Shown one piece after another: positions 45,713-57,122 of a stretch of DNA of 64,000 nucleotides. The notes below the pieces were generated by a model. The model saw only the letters and a list, made by a program, of their open reading frames with translations. It did no database searches and was not told the origin of the DNA. The stretch lies in NCBI RefSeq assembly GCF_014066305.1, contig NW_023501036.1, forward strand, positions 507,501 to 571,500. Reading direction: 5' to 3'. How positions within the stretch are numbered: the first letter of the stretch is position 1; each line of letters begins with the position of its first letter. Source of the stretch: Letharia columbiana. Its lineage: Eukaryota; Ascomycota; Lecanoromycetes; Lecanorales; Parmeliaceae. Made by a program: the position numbers and the translations under genes.

Positions 45713-47050
45713 CTAGATTCCATCTACAATCCCATTATCCTTTTCTTCTCGATCTTCTTTCTCCTGTCTCGCCACAATCTCCCTCCACGTTCCCATAAAC
45801 TCCCTCAACCCAGCTTCTCCGTCCGTACTTGCGTCCACCACATCCTTCGGTAGCTTGTGTGCGCTGTACTGCGGTGTGTTGAAATTGTACGCTTCTGGAT
45901 CATCCCGATTGACCAGACGGAACTCTGGCGTAAAAGCCTCTTCCTCATCTTCTGATGCCTCTTCCACTTCCTCCTCTTGCTCATCGTCTAGGTCTGACCC
46001 ACGATCCACGGAACCATTCCCATTAAGCGAGAGTCTGACGACACCGTCTTGTAACTTATCTGCGCCGCCTTGCTCTTCGCCCCTCATGTTAAGGACCTCC
46101 AACCACGAGAAAAGCAAAGGATCGGTGCGCGGAGCCCACGGATTGACATCTATTAGCCAGACTCGGTCGTGTGGTGGTGGAATGTAAACGTCAAACACGA
46201 AACTCTCATCCGGAAAAGTCCTCTTCAGGTTTTTGTCAAAAGCATCTTGGATCAGTGAGCGCAGCTTGGGTATCAAGCGCGGCAGGAAGTCGAAATGATT
46301 GAGATCCCGTTGGCACATGCAGAGCAGATGTCTCGACCGCACAAAGCACCTAATTTCCAACGCAGGGTTGAATGCTGGTATCGTCTTTCGCAGAATGAGG
46401 TGGTACGGTATTTTCGAGAGATGTTCGCTGGCGGATCTCTCCTCGTCCTGGTTTTCAACCTCACTCTCATCATCGCTTTCATCCTCGCAATCATCAAGGA
46501 CCTGCTCTAGATCATGGGTAATGAAATCCGAGCTCTTCAACAGCAGGTAAATGTCATTCGGCGTTGTGCAGGTCATACTATTCGTGGCGGATATCCAAGT
46601 CGCATCCTTAGGAGCAGACCAGTTGAGCTTGGGCATTACAGAGCCACCGAGTTCTGAGATAGTGGATTTGATCTTTTGGTGCATGTCGAGCCAAGCCTGT
46701 GAAGGGTCTGTGGTTTGGTCTTCTTCCTCTTCTTCATTGTCTGTATCAGAACCGGTGCTTGAGGGGATATCTTCTGGAGGAAGAATGATACCGTCGGCGC
46801 GGAGGTAGGACAGGAAGGAGGCGGAGAGAGGAATAAGGCGGGCTTTGGGGGTTAGGGAGCGGTATCTACCTTGGTCAGCGCGTGACACTTTGAGCAGGTA
46901 GCTGAATCTATACCTTGGGTACCACGAATGGTATGAACAATTAAGGATATGTGACTTGGTGACTACTGGGAAGGGTAGCTCCATCAGAGGTTCACTTGTT
47001 GGTTCTAGAGAGGGAGATCTTTCCATAAGATCCGCATTTGCAATAGGCAT
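45713..47050 (-). CDS. CDC123: CDC123, eIF2 assembly factor
   Basis: ATP-grasp-related chaperone that assembles the eIF2 alpha-beta-gamma complex. The ORF is open for 445 codons, but a 48-nt segment (46913-46866, GTATAG, GCTGACC, GTAG) has intron signals. Its removal restores [19 protein letters not shown], matching the family's WYP...TPKSRIIPL-type motif; spliced length is 429 aa. Other family features: [50 protein letters not shown], and [20 protein letters not shown] near the C-terminus (metal/ATP-binding residues). Two acidic insertions are typical of fungi. Head-to-head with CWC21. Confidence 0.94.
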   Translation of the reverse strand: MPIANADLMERSPSLEPTSEPLMELPFPVVTKSHILNCSYHSWYPRYRFSYLLKVSRADQGRYRSLTPKARLIPLSASFLSYLRADGIILPPEDIPSSTGSDTDNEEEEEDQTTDPSQAWLDMHQKIKSTISELGGSVMPKLNWSAPKDATWISATNSMTCTTPNDIYLLLKSSDFITHDLEQVLDDCEDESDDESEVENQDEERSASEHLSKIPYHLILRKTIPAFNPALEIRCFVRSRHLLCMCQRDLNHFDFLPRLIPKLRSLIQDAFDKNLKRTFPDESFVFDVYIPPPHDRVWLIDVNPWAPRTDPLLFSWLEVLNMRGEEQGGADKLQDGVVRLSLNGNGSVDRGSDLDDEQEEEVEEASEDEEEAFTPEFRLVNRDDPEAYNFNTPQYSAHKLPKDVVDASTDGEAGLREFMGTWREIVARQEKEDREEKDNGIVDGI

Positions 47051-47304
47051 GGCTGAGGTCCGCGATTCGATAATTCTGGGAAGATCAGACGTACATAGTT
47101 GTTTTATCGCAGCATACGAGGGTTTCTTGAGCCGCCCACGATCTTAGCTCCGCCGATCTCCCGCTATGACAGCGCCAAGCCTGCAAGGGTCTTTTTGCAA
47201 GGTCCGAGGCGTCTCAGCCATGGGAAACTCGACTTATTAACGCTACACTCCACCACATTTAGCGATTCCCTCCTTCTATACCTTCCAGTTGCCAAATCCT
47301 CATC
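47051..47304. promoter_or_regulatory. shared divergent promoter of CDC123 and CWC21
   Basis: 254 bp separate the two start codons on opposite strands; both promoters must lie here. Confidence 0.55.
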
Positions 47305-47898
47305 ATGTCCTCCAACGTCGGTCTCACAACTCCAAGAGGCTCTGGTACCTCAGGCTACGTCCAACGCAATCTCTCCCATCTCAAACCCCGTGACAATTTT
47401 GCGCCATATCCCAAGGACTACGACTTGCTGAAGCACCGACAGCGCAAGCCTGACAAGGAGATATTGGATCACGATAGGTTGCGGGAGGTGGAGGTCAAGG
47501 TGTATGACCTAAGGGATAAGCTTGAGGATGAGGGGTATGTCTGCCCTCATACTGTCAACATGTACCTACCATCGCTTGGGTGTGGCTATATCGTTGCGAT
47601 TGAGGGGTCTCCGCTGAGTATGGTTCTACTCTGCAGTGTTGACGAAGAAGAAATTGAGCTCCAAACCTCCGCCCTACGCCAGAAACTTAGCTCCTTAGCC
47701 CCCTCTGACTCGAGATCGGATCGCAAAGGACAATTCAAACCACATCAGGTACACGAGCTGGCGCAGGCGAAGATAGAAGAGAGCGAGAAGCTAAGGAAGG
47801 CGTTGGGGATAAGTGCGAACTATGAAGAAGGATCGCATTGGAAGAAACAAGAGGAGAGACTGAGGGACGGCTTGGGCGAGAAAGAGCGGGATAGGTGA
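47305..47898 (+). CDS. CWC21: CWC21, spliceosome-associated protein (cwf21 domain)
   Basis: Homologue of yeast Cwc21/human SRRM2 N-terminus, bound to the catalytic spliceosome near PRP8/SNU114. N-terminus NVGLTTPRGSGTSGYVQRNL is diagnostic. Exon 1 47305-47534 and exon 2 47637-47898 flank a 102-nt intron (GTATGT...CTGCAG). This intron keeps the frame open if retained but splits the cwf21 helix pair; spliced it reads LRDKLEDEGVDEEEIELQTS. Spliced protein is 163 aa, ending in a charged Lys/Glu/Arg helix. Retention would insert 34 residues into the domain. Confidence 0.93.
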   Translation: MSSNVGLTTPRGSGTSGYVQRNLSHLKPRDNFAPYPKDYDLLKHRQRKPDKEILDHDRLREVEVKVYDLRDKLEDEGYVCPHTVNMYLPSLGCGYIVAIEGSPLSMVLLCSVDEEEIELQTSALRQKLSSLAPSDSRSDRKGQFKPHQVHELAQAKIEESEKLRKALGISANYEEGSHWKKQEERLRDGLGEKERDR

Positions 47899-48224
47899 CA
47901 TCGACAAATGCTTGGAAAGTCTAAAGCGAGCATAGACGAGTCAGGCGTCGAGAAGCCGTGGGAAAGGCGAACGGTATTGGGGCGCCCGGTATCATGATGA
48001 AAAGGAAAGAGTCATGTCTCTTCCCAAGAGATTTTGGGCTCCTGTGGACATGCTGTGTTTCCGCTACCACAAAAAATGCCGGTCTATGGCTTGCCTAAAA
48101 AGGTATTCACAGGATTTCTGTAGAGATGAGGTATCTCACATCTCAAGCCAAATAGCGCCATGTGCTATGCCATCAGAAACGAATCAATGCACCCCATCTT
48201 CCATCACTCGTGTCATTCCCACGT
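47899..48224. other. intergenic, nothing recognised
   Basis: 326 bp between the convergent CWC21 and PET100 stops. No feature seen. Confidence 0.4.
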
Positions 48225-48675
48225 TCAATCCCTCCACCTCCCCCTCGCCCACCTCTCAATTGACCCAACCCCAAATGTCCCACTCGACTCCCCAACCAGC
48301 GTCCTCTGCTCCACCACCGCCGCCTGCTCTCCCCGCTGCTCCTCTGCCCCACCCTGTACCTCCCCCTCAGTCCCAATCTTCTTCTCCCTCTCCAACCTCC
48401 GCTTCCTCTTCTCCAACCTCTCCGCCTTCAATCTCTCCGACAGCACCTTCAATTCCTCTCTCTCAAAGGGTATCTTATGTGTCGTTTCCGGCGCGGGCCA
48501 GAAGTCGGGCACCGAGAAGCGCGTGTCGAGGTTGACGCCAAAATAGTACATCCAGCCGATGGGGAACGCAATGTACATGCCAAACTGCGCGAACAGAATT
48601 AGCATGAAGGGAAAGGGAAACCGGGGTGGCGGAGGTACGTACTTTGAAGACCTCTAGATTGGCACCACCGGAGAT
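48225..48675 (-). CDS. PET100: PET100, cytochrome c oxidase assembly protein
   Basis: Inner-mitochondrial-membrane chaperone for complex IV assembly. Exon 1 encodes SGGANLEVFK, an intron (48642-48585, GTACGT...GCGCAG, 58 nt) follows, then exon 2 48584-48225 with FGMYIAFPIGWMYYFGVNLD, FSVPDFWPAPETTHKIPFER and a basic helix. The C-terminal extension is Gly/Glu-rich. The codon where relatives have the initiator Met (before SGGANLEV) is ATC at 48675-48673, and no in-frame ATG precedes it nearby. The nearest upstream ATG (48694) is in another frame. So the start is unresolved: base error, non-AUG start or upstream exon. 5' end faces ECI1. Confidence 0.85.
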
Positions 48676-49040
48676 GTGGGTTGCGAGGGTCGGTGGAAGT
48701 CTCCATTTTGGAGAGCTCGCGGCTTGCGAGAGCCGTTATATGTGTCTTGTAACCATCGTGCTGGATGATCAAAAGGCTTCGTTGAAAGCTCGTCTCCCTC
48801 GGTCGCAAGGCTGGACCTCGGCAAACAGCTTCTCCAGATTTGTCAACAACGACCCACTTCATACCCCGCGTGCTTTACTACGCAACTCCACAGCTGTCAT
48901 TGCGATGAGCGGCAATGTTCATCTATACATCCATGGGTCTCTAACACTTCCTCCTTGACTAGATCCACACTCTCGCCACCCCAGCCCTCCAACCCTTGTG
49001 GACGTCTAGAGTACAATATCCACCCTTCCGCATAACAGCC

Positions 49041-49862
49041 ATGCCTCTCCCATCAGACCCTCGCGTCGCCTTGCACACCGAAGGTAAGATCGCCTACATC
49101 AGAATCAACATCCCCGAGAAGCTCGGCGCCCTGACTCAAGATCTCTGCTACCGTCTCGCATGTCTCATGCGCGAGGTAGCAAAGCGCGACGACATATTCA
49201 TCACAATCTTGACGGGCACAGGCCGCTACTTCTCCGCCGGCGCCGACGTCTCAGTCGGCCGCTCCCTCTCCGAGCACGCCGACGTACGCCGCGAGAGCTT
49301 GCGCAGTTTCGTGTCCAACAACCTAGAGGTCGCGAACGCATTCTACACCCATCCGAAGATCCTCGTCACCGCGCTCAATGGGCCCGTCATAGGTCTCTCC
49401 GCCGCCCTTGTCGCGCACTCTGATTTCATATACTGCACGAGGTCTACCTTTCTCCTCACGCCCTTTACTTCGCTCGGGCTGGTAGCAGAAGGTGGAGCCA
49501 GCCATGCGTTTGTGCAGCGCTTGGGTATCAGTAAAGCGAACGAGGCGCTGATCATGAGCAAGCGCATCACCGCTGAGGAATTGTTGCACACTGGCTTTGT
49601 CAACAAGATCTTCGACACGGGCAAGGATGACCATGAGAAGTTCTTTGCCGAAGTAATGAAAGAGGTGCATGATCGCCTTGGAAGCCATCTTAACAGCGAG
49701 TGCTTGGTGAAGGTGAAAGAGCTGATTCGCAGACCGGAGCGCCAGACTTTGGATTCGCAGAACGTTGCAGAGGTTTTTGGAGGATTGGAGCGTTTTGCCG
49801 CTGGAATCCCGCAAGAGGAGTTTCGCAAAATTGCCAGTGGGGAGAAGCGTCACAAATTGTGA
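49041..49862 (+). CDS. ECI1: enoyl-CoA hydratase/isomerase, ECI1-like, peroxisomal
   Basis: Crotonase-fold enzyme, most like delta3,delta2-enoyl-CoA isomerase used in beta-oxidation of unsaturated fatty acids. No introns; 273 aa from the ATG at 49041 (MPLPSDPRVALHTEG). An in-frame Met 15 codons upstream adds an untypical leader. Crotonase motifs: ITILTGTGRYFSAGADVS (CoA-binding/oxyanion loop), ILVTALNGPVIGLSAALVAH (second oxyanion loop) and FTSLGLVAEGGASHAFVQRL with the catalytic-type Glu. The C-terminus HKL is a plausible PTS1 (compare HRL in yeast Eci1), indicating peroxisomal import. Confidence 0.9.
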   Translation: MPLPSDPRVALHTEGKIAYIRINIPEKLGALTQDLCYRLACLMREVAKRDDIFITILTGTGRYFSAGADVSVGRSLSEHADVRRESLRSFVSNNLEVANAFYTHPKILVTALNGPVIGLSAALVAHSDFIYCTRSTFLLTPFTSLGLVAEGGASHAFVQRLGISKANEALIMSKRITAEELLHTGFVNKIFDTGKDDHEKFFAEVMKEVHDRLGSHLNSECLVKVKELIRRPERQTLDSQNVAEVFGGLERFAAGIPQEEFRKIASGEKRHKL

Positions 49863-50092
49863 TGTGTAGGAAACTAGCTGGTCTAGGGGCGTGTTATTGA
49901 TGAGTTCGGAGATGAGAGGTGGATTTTGGATTGATGCTGAATATGGTAAGAAGAGAAATTGCCATGAGTATGTGTTTGGAACCTTTAGCGTGCATTGCAC
50001 TCGTACCTGTCCGAAGGCAAAAGCCGCACGTACCGTAGAATCTTGGGATCAATTTTCTCTATATATAATTATCGGCTTGAAAGCAGCCTGAA

Positions 50093-53000
50093 TCATCCAA
50101 TCACCTTCTCAACGGCCCACTCCCCCTTCCCGTCTTTTTTCTGAACCACCTTCTGCGCGGGTAACGGCCAACCTATACTTCCCTTCTCGCCGACAAGCGA
50201 AGGTATCACCCAGCACGTCCTCGTCTTGCTATCTCCTTCCTCAATCTTCCCAATCGGCTTCCCATATACCAACAACGGCGTCCCCTTTGCCAATCCCGCA
50301 ATCTGCATGGCTGTCACAGCGGTAAGGGCATGCATCCGTGTCCTTGGCTTCTTGGCTCCTTCAATCGTGGCGGGTGTGCCGCGCTGGAGGTGGCTGTAGA
50401 TGATATAGGTTGGCAGATCTTTGGTCGCGAGGTGGGCGAGGACAGAGGAGGGGTGTACGAAGACTGCTATGTCGATCATATCGATATCTGCTCTCCGCTT
50501 TACGTTGATGGGAAAGAGTGGGAGATAAGGAACATCGATGGCTCTGGTTGGATTCCGAGGGAGGTCGGGTGGTGAGACTGATGCGGAAGCGAGGATGGCA
50601 ATCTGATCAATGAATGCTGCGGCGGTGAATTGCTGGAGAGCTGCAACTTGAGTCTTTGATGGGGATGGGAGCTTGAGAGAGACGTTGGGCGCAAGTAGGG
50701 TGGGGTTGTTGCTGCGGACGATGCTCATGAGTTGGGAACAGAGGTTGCTGGCTTCGCTGAGGGCTTTGGGGGAGAGGAACATGTCTTTGCAGAAGGCCTC
50801 TCTCAATGGAGCGTAGGCGTAGGCACATAGAGCAGTGAGCCCTTTGAGAGCATCAGAAGTCGGCGAGTGACGGCTGAAGAGGTGGTGTGCGTGGTTGTAG
50901 TGGCTTTTGAGCTGGGAACGGGCTTCATCTGCCGAGCGGTCTTCGTTGGTATAGACCTCAGACTGAACGTTCACGGAAAGGTCCAGCTGGTTCTTGGGGA
51001 TAAAGAGATCTAGGCTTGCCAAAGAGGCGACGAGGGCGATCGTGTAGGGCATGCAGCCATGCTGGTGGCCAATCATAAGCATCTTGGAAAAGCGTGGAGA
51101 AAGCGGATAGTTGGATATTTCTCGCCCAACAGAAGTAATTTTGCCTTCATTCGAGACCGCTCCAAGGTAGATGAGCAATTTCTCGGCCTTTGCTAGACTT
51201 TGCCGATCTGGAGGCGTAGGGAAGGGGAAATTCACAACATGCTGCAAGTCCATGCTCTTCAACTGCAGCACCACACCTTCCACAGGCATTCGGAGTATCT
51301 CCGGCTCTGCATACTCCTCGAAGTCCCGCTCATAGACGGCTGAAGAGTAGAGTCTGTAGCAATGTCCTGGGCCAGTTCGTCCGGCACGACCAGCACGCTG
51401 ACTTGCACTCGCTTTGCTGATCCAGCCGACGTCAAAATTTTGGACACCCGTCATGCGGTCGTACTTCTTCTCCTTTGCGCGACCGCAGTCGAAGACGTAG
51501 CGTATGCCGGGAATGGTCAAACTCGTCTCTGCCACGTTGGTGGCTAGCACAATTAGCCTGGAGTTTTCAGGCGGAGGCTCGAAGACACGAAGTTGATCCT
51601 TAGTTTGAAGCTGGGAGTAGAGAGGGAGAATATGGACCGTTGAAGATGCTGGGGTGGAGTCTTCAACGTCGAAATCTCGATCGTCTCCACGGCTAGAAGA
51701 ATCTCCGTCACTCTCTGCGTCGTCCTCAAAATCATCGAACCCAGGAGCAATGTTCCCTAGCTCAAGATCTTCCGTCTCGAGAGGTGCTTCACTTGCAGAG
51801 ATCCGAACCTTGTGACCATTAGATTGACTTTGGAAGTTTGCAAGGGTCTCGTTGAGCCGTTTGGCCAAGGCAGTTATCTCATTCTGACCCGTCAGAAAGA
51901 CAAGCATCCCCCCTGGCGGAAGTTTCCTGTGGCCTTTGCATACTTTTTCAAATGCTTCTTCAGTGTAGTCTCTCCGCGTCCTACGTACAAAGTGAGTAGT
52001 GACAGGGTACTGTCGTCCTTCCGCTTGTATCAAGGGGGGAGTGCCGTTGCGGAAGAGGTTCGGATTTTCCAAGAAGTCTGTGATTCGCAAAGTAGCAGAC
52101 ATGATTACAAGCTTCAAAGGCTTGATTTTCTCATCCTCCCTGCTCATAGTAGCCCGTAGATCAACAATCCTACTCACCATACCAATCAAGATATCTGTGT
52201 TGGCGCTGCGCTCATGTGCTTCGTCAATGATGATGACTGAATACTTAAGCAAGGCAAAATCATTAGCGATTTCCCTGATCAGGATACCATCCGTCATGAA
52301 CTTGATGGCCGTCTTGCTGCTGACCGAGCTGTCGAAGCGAATCTGGTAGGAGACTCTTTCTCCCACTCCACCAAGTTCATCGCCGACGCGCTTTGCCATG
52401 CTCACAGCAGCTACCCTCCGAGGCTGTGTAACCCCTATCATCCCAGGATTTAGGCTTTCAGGGCTACCAAAGCCAGCTTCATACAAAAATTGAGGTACTT
52501 GAGTAGTTTTCCCAGATCCTGTTGCTCCCCAAATGACGACCGTGGGATTGTTGTAGATGGCTTCCATAATCTTCTGTTCCTCTCCGACCACAGGTAGACC
52601 CAAACGACCTTCTTGTACGTCAAGTGGCCGCTCTACCTTCACGCTAAATGCTTTGCGCTCTGGTGCACTGCTTCTTATTTCCAGTTCTGGCGGCAAAGGG
52701 TCCTGTTCTGGGCCTCTAGGGGTATGAGTTGGTTGCTTAGTGGGAAGACCACTTTGGAGCGTAGCAAAATTATATGCAGTAGGTTTGAAGCCCAAAGCCT
52801 CGTTGACTTGACTCGTAGCCCATGCTTTGAACGCAGAAGAGCGTTCTTTGCGCTCCTCGGGGTCATAGTAATTGCTCCCGCTTTCGTCCATAGAATCTTC
52901 GGAATCATCAGTCCTGGGTAAATCGTCGGAGAATTCAGAAAGCTGGTCTTCAGAATCCGCCGGCCCATCCATCGACGCTGTGGGAGAGGGCAGACTGTGA

Positions 53001-53752
53001 CAAGAGGCGTCCGAATCATTGCCCGAGCTAAAACCATCCCAAGGAATCTCGGTCGCTGCAATAGTCAGAGGTTTAGCCATCTTCAGACGCCGACGCTTTT
53101 TGATGATTGGCTTGCCATCGCTACCGCTTTCCAATGGTCGTTTCAGACCACTGCCAAATGCTGGCTTTGCTGGAGCATCAAGGGCAGAGAGATGGTTGTC
53201 TGTAGGCTCTAGATTCTCGGATACCTCAGAGCTATCGCCTTATCTCATCATCATCATCATCATCATCATCATCGTGTTCGAACAACAACTCGCTATTCTT
53301 TTCGAGGTTCACGCCAGCTTGACTCTCCTTCAAGGCTTGCGAGAGAACCTCACGCTTGGCTGGCTTTCTACCCAGACTTCGAGAGCTGCGTAGCAACGAA
53401 GTATCGACCTTTGCGCTTGCTAATTTTTTGATCAGATCGAGGTTCTCCTCTTTTCTCAATTTTATGTCCTGTGGGTGTTAGTTTTGGCTTTGTCAGAGAC
53501 AGACAAACAGAGAGAGGGCCTACATACGATATATTTATCAAGTCTCTTCTGCTTCTTGCTGGATGTTTTTGGATGTTGAGCTCGTAAAATATTTCTCATA
53601 TCCTGCCTTTTCTTCTCCGTTTCTGCGACAGTGCCAGGAAAGATCTCCGCTGCATTGCTGTCATTGCCATTTGGAAGACCTACGTTGCCGCTGTCTTGCT
53701 CAAGCCTCTTCCTTACTTTGTGCTTACGCTGTCTTGGAACAAATCTAGGCAT
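50093..53752 (-). CDS. ECM16: DHR1/ECM16 (DHX37), DEAH-box RNA helicase of 18S rRNA biogenesis
   Basis: SSU-processome helicase that removes U3 snoRNA. Exon 1 53752-53528 (MPRFVPRQRKHKVRKRLEQD), intron 53527-53469 (GTATGT...CCACAG), exon 2 from 53468. Helicase core: GATGSGKTTQ (I), TQPRR (Ia), DEAH in VIIIDEAHERS (II), MSATLR (III), NVAETSLTIPGIRYV (V), QRAGRAGRTGPG (VI), then HA2/OB domains. Between exon 2 and the core a (GAT)9 run encodes nine Asp. Immediately after it the frame shifts by one base (TT at 53240-53241), needed to continue into SSEVSENLEPTDN and the core. About 1200 aa in total. No suitable intron explains the shift. Confidence 0.92.
53246..53272. repeat. (CAT)9 microsatellite in DHR1
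   Basis: Nine perfect CAT units on the plus strand encode an Asp9 tract in DHR1. Adjacent to the apparent frame break, so replication or sequencing slippage here is plausible. Confidence 0.9.
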
Positions 53753-54492
53753 CGCGACTGTATAATAAAGTAAGGTACTCGAACACCTTTGAGATTTTTC
53801 TGAATAATCTTCAACGTCAGACCTACAGTTTGGTACTCTATGGCCACACACACTAGTACGACTTAGTCAAGATATCTCAAATCCTCCAGTGCTGGAGTCA
53901 CATTGACTAGCTGTTAAAGGGTCTATTATGGACGAATGACGGCCGGGAAGTTCTGGTGTAGATAGCAGAAGGTCGCCATCATCTGGTTGTCAAAAGGTTG
54001 GTGGTGGGAGAGCAATGCGCTAGTTCTCTCCAGAGGTCTAATATGGCAATCGCATGGGCTAATGTAGGTAGGTATTGCCTTTGTCTTCACCTGAAGCAGC
54101 GAGCATCGTATGATCGTGTAGTGTCTATCTAGTCGATCTCGAGACTGAGAGATGATGTTCTATGCCGACTGGGCTATTAAGAGATCCACTGTCCTCACGA
54201 TTCTCGAGGCTCAGCCGCAGGATGCTTTTTCCTTCTACTCAAATTGAATGCCCTTCCACAGACATGCATTGTCATAAGCATTATGTTCACCTTGTGTATA
54301 AGACAACACAGAGAGAGATGGTAGGCGGCACTCCGGCGACTGCCAAGAAAAGAATTTAAGATTTAGAAAACTATCGACCTTCTTTCTACGTCCTCCATTT
54401 CACATCACATCTCCTGCAATCGAACATCCAATACAAGCCAAGTTGACACTATCTGCATTCTCCAAAAGCGATTGGACATTGCTAGAACCGTA
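53753..54492. other. divergent intergenic region
   Basis: 740 bp between the DHR1 and PSMG3-like starts. Open frames are short and featureless; holds both promoters. Confidence 0.45.
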
Positions 54493-55019
54493 ATGCCGCT
54501 TCCAATGGCACCAGACTCGCCCCAGGTCCTCAGCATTTCCCCGTCCTACCCAGCCATCACCAAGCAAGCAGCCGGCACCATAAATGGCATACAGACCAAT
54601 ATCACGTCTACAGCCTTCTCCGACAAGATCATGATCACGATCACGCAAGGTGGAAGGCTTGCACAGTGGGTATGGCCGTACCCGTGTCTCAGCAGCGATT
54701 CGTACCTCTGACTTTTCTCCAGATCCACGTACCTCTAAATTCCCCCAACCCCATTTTCGCAGATCAATATATGTCCTCCGGCAATGACGAGGATAATCTC
54801 TTGCCAATGGCTCACCTCTCGCCAAAGACACTGCTAGGAGGATCTACATCTGAGAGGGAGACTGTGGGTCAGCTGTATGCTACGCAAATTGCAAGTGCAA
54901 TCGTCACGAGGAATCCGGAAGAAAAGAGGACTGTTTTAGTTGGATTGGGCTTGAGCAAGTTTGAAGCTAGACGAGAAGTGTTCTATGATACAGTGGATCT
55001 TGTGATGAAATGCCTGTGA
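54493..55019 (+). CDS. PSMG3: proteasome assembly chaperone 3-like protein
   Basis: PAC3/PSMG3-type chaperone for 20S proteasome alpha-ring assembly. Exon 1 54493-54669 and exon 2 54723-55019 join in phase 0 across a 53-nt intron (GTATGG, CTGAC, CTCCAG), 157 aa. Domain features: NITSTAFSDKIMITITQGGR, LAQWIHVPL across the junction, then NLLPMAHLSPKTLLGGS, ERETVGQLYATQIASAIV, and EEKRTVLVGLGL. I take ATG 54493 (MPLPMAPDSPQ); the longer frame begins with TTG. Small and easily missed because of the intron. Confidence 0.85.
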
Positions 55020-55207
55020 CCGCCTGTCACGCAATGGAACGCCGAAACATTAGTGTGGCCAATATCATGGCTAACATCGCGCATGGAGCACTGGAACATG
55101 AGTGTGGCCAAAGTTCTGGCTAGTATCCTTGGAAACCACGACATTGACCGGGAAGATAGTCTTGCAAGCCCCAACACCTTCGACCGAAGCTTTCGGAAAC
55201 AGCTCAA

Positions 55208-56232
55208 CTATCCATCATGTTGCGCATCGAATGCCTTTGCTATCTCCGAGAGGTATTTCGAATCGACGACGACATGTGTAGGCTGAGTATCAGCGTTCGT
55301 GCCGACGCGCCTTTTTGGCACGTACTGATGGAGGAACCACCCAGGCGAATATTGGATGTTTGGATTGTAAGCCTGCAAATGCGTGTACACTGGTGATACA
55401 TCCATGCCAAGATTGCTGGGGAGGTCTCCGAAGCTCATGTCTAGATACGTCTCGTCGCCAATAATAGTGAGTTTGTCTTGGACTTTGATCTTACTCAAAG
55501 CGGTAGCAAACCAAGTAAGCCCGGTGCTGTCGTTAAATGTATGATAGGCAAGGCGGATGTGCAGAGAGCTAATAGTGATATTAGAACGGAGATATCGAAG
55601 GGCGCATCCAAAGGCGTGGACTGTGTCATTTGCATAACTAGGCAACTGCTCATCTCCCAAGTCGAATGTGACCTTCGCAAGCACTGAATGGAGAGCACCG
55701 TGTCCGCAATTTCCAGAGCGACATTTGAAAGGCCCAATGCTCGATGCCATTGATTTTATGTCAGAGCCGAAATTGCTAAAGATAAAGGTGTTCTGCTTGC
55801 GGACTTGATAATGTGCTTCGTGGTAAATGCGGTGACTGGAAATTGCTTATCAGTGGGATCTCAGACGCTTGAACAGTCTTTTGACTTACTTGACAAGCAA
55901 TAGACCGACAGTGATATTGGGTCTATAGCTGAGATTGGTAAGGCACGGAAATCTGATCTCATTGTCTGTTGCCATCATAGCATATCCGATGATCTTGTTC
56001 TGAAGCTCAACCGGAAGGTTGGTGAAGCGAAAGATGTCATTGGTCTGGATTTTTTCAATGGTAAGTATTCCGGAATTGAGGATATGACAGTGTTATTCGA
56101 AGAGATACGAACATTGAAGTGAGTCGTATCAACGGTATTGATGTTTCCCGAGCCCTGCGTAGCAACCACAGCAAGGGGAGTGTTCTCGTCGTCGCGAGTG
56201 TCAACCGCAGCACTGGCGTGATTGCAAGCCAT
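55208..56232 (-). CDS. F-box/2EXR-like fungal protein
   Basis: Probable F-box-like protein with unknown partners. Exons 56232-56113, 56044-55890 and 55835-55208, introns 68 and 54 nt, phases consistent, 300 aa. Exon 2 contains an F-box-like helix pair (FRFTNLPVELQNKIIGYAMM); the exon 2/3 join rebuilds LLLVNHRIYHEAHYQVRKQN, typical of this large fungal family. The first donor would be GTTCGT, weaker than usual, so exon 1 is less certain than the rest. The C-terminal half (LRSNITISSLHIRLAYHTFN, ALSKIKVQDKLTIIGD) is alpha/beta and lineage-specific. Confidence 0.7.
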
Positions 56233-57122
56233 TGCTATGTCTGTTCTCCTTATTTAGCAGCCATTGCAGCGCGCCAGAATAGGATAGAGGGGCACAGAGA
56301 ATGGTGACATATAGACTTACCAGATGAGGTACAGAGCTTTGTTTATGTTGATGCTAAGGCTATGAGGCAAGGACCGAAGCTGTGAATCGGGCACAGAGCT
56401 TTGCCGATGGTGCAAAAATGGTGCAAGAACCGTGCAAAGATAGAGTGAACGTGAGGGTAGCAAGCAACTAAGAAGCAGAAAGAAAGAAATAGCAGTCCAT
56501 TAAATACCTGCGTGTACACACGCTAAGGATACTATGACAGGGGTACATGGTCAGTGACTGCAGTCTGGCAGGGGTACAAGCGTGCCGACTGCAGCCGAAT
56601 ACGAACTTACAAACCGAGTGAAGTCGGGCTGCAGGATATTGAGGAAATGCTGGCGGGCAATGCTATACAAACTTCCCTCACTGTCTTGGACCAAAGCTCA
56701 CTTCACACGACAGCCTTGCGAACATCTAATTCTAATTTCCGGCAAGCTAGTGCTTCGCGTCTTGATTGGCCGGACCTGCAGCTTGCAGGCATCCGGTAAA
56801 GGAGTTTATAGAGGCTAAAGGGCAGGATGACTCCACCTTAAGTATTCTAGTGTTGATATCTTGCACGGCTTGGTTTTTGTTCCTTTTCCCAATTCCAAAT
56901 GCCCATGTTTATATGAACTACCCCACGTAGCAATTGAAGAGCATACAGAGACTGGTCAATTTTCCTGTAGGACATAGACACAGAGACTAGGAGAACAAGG
57001 CCATGGTTTGAGTATCGTTTGAGTCCATAGACAACTATGCTCTGAATGGACACAAGCACGCGGAACTCCATATAACGAGGATAACACATGAGCCATTTGC
57101 ATTCAGATGCTGACCTCCGTAT
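56233..57122. other. intergenic, no supported gene
   Basis: About 890 bp. Short frames without recognisable features; presumably promoter of the F-box-like gene and the TRS120 3' region. Confidence 0.4.
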
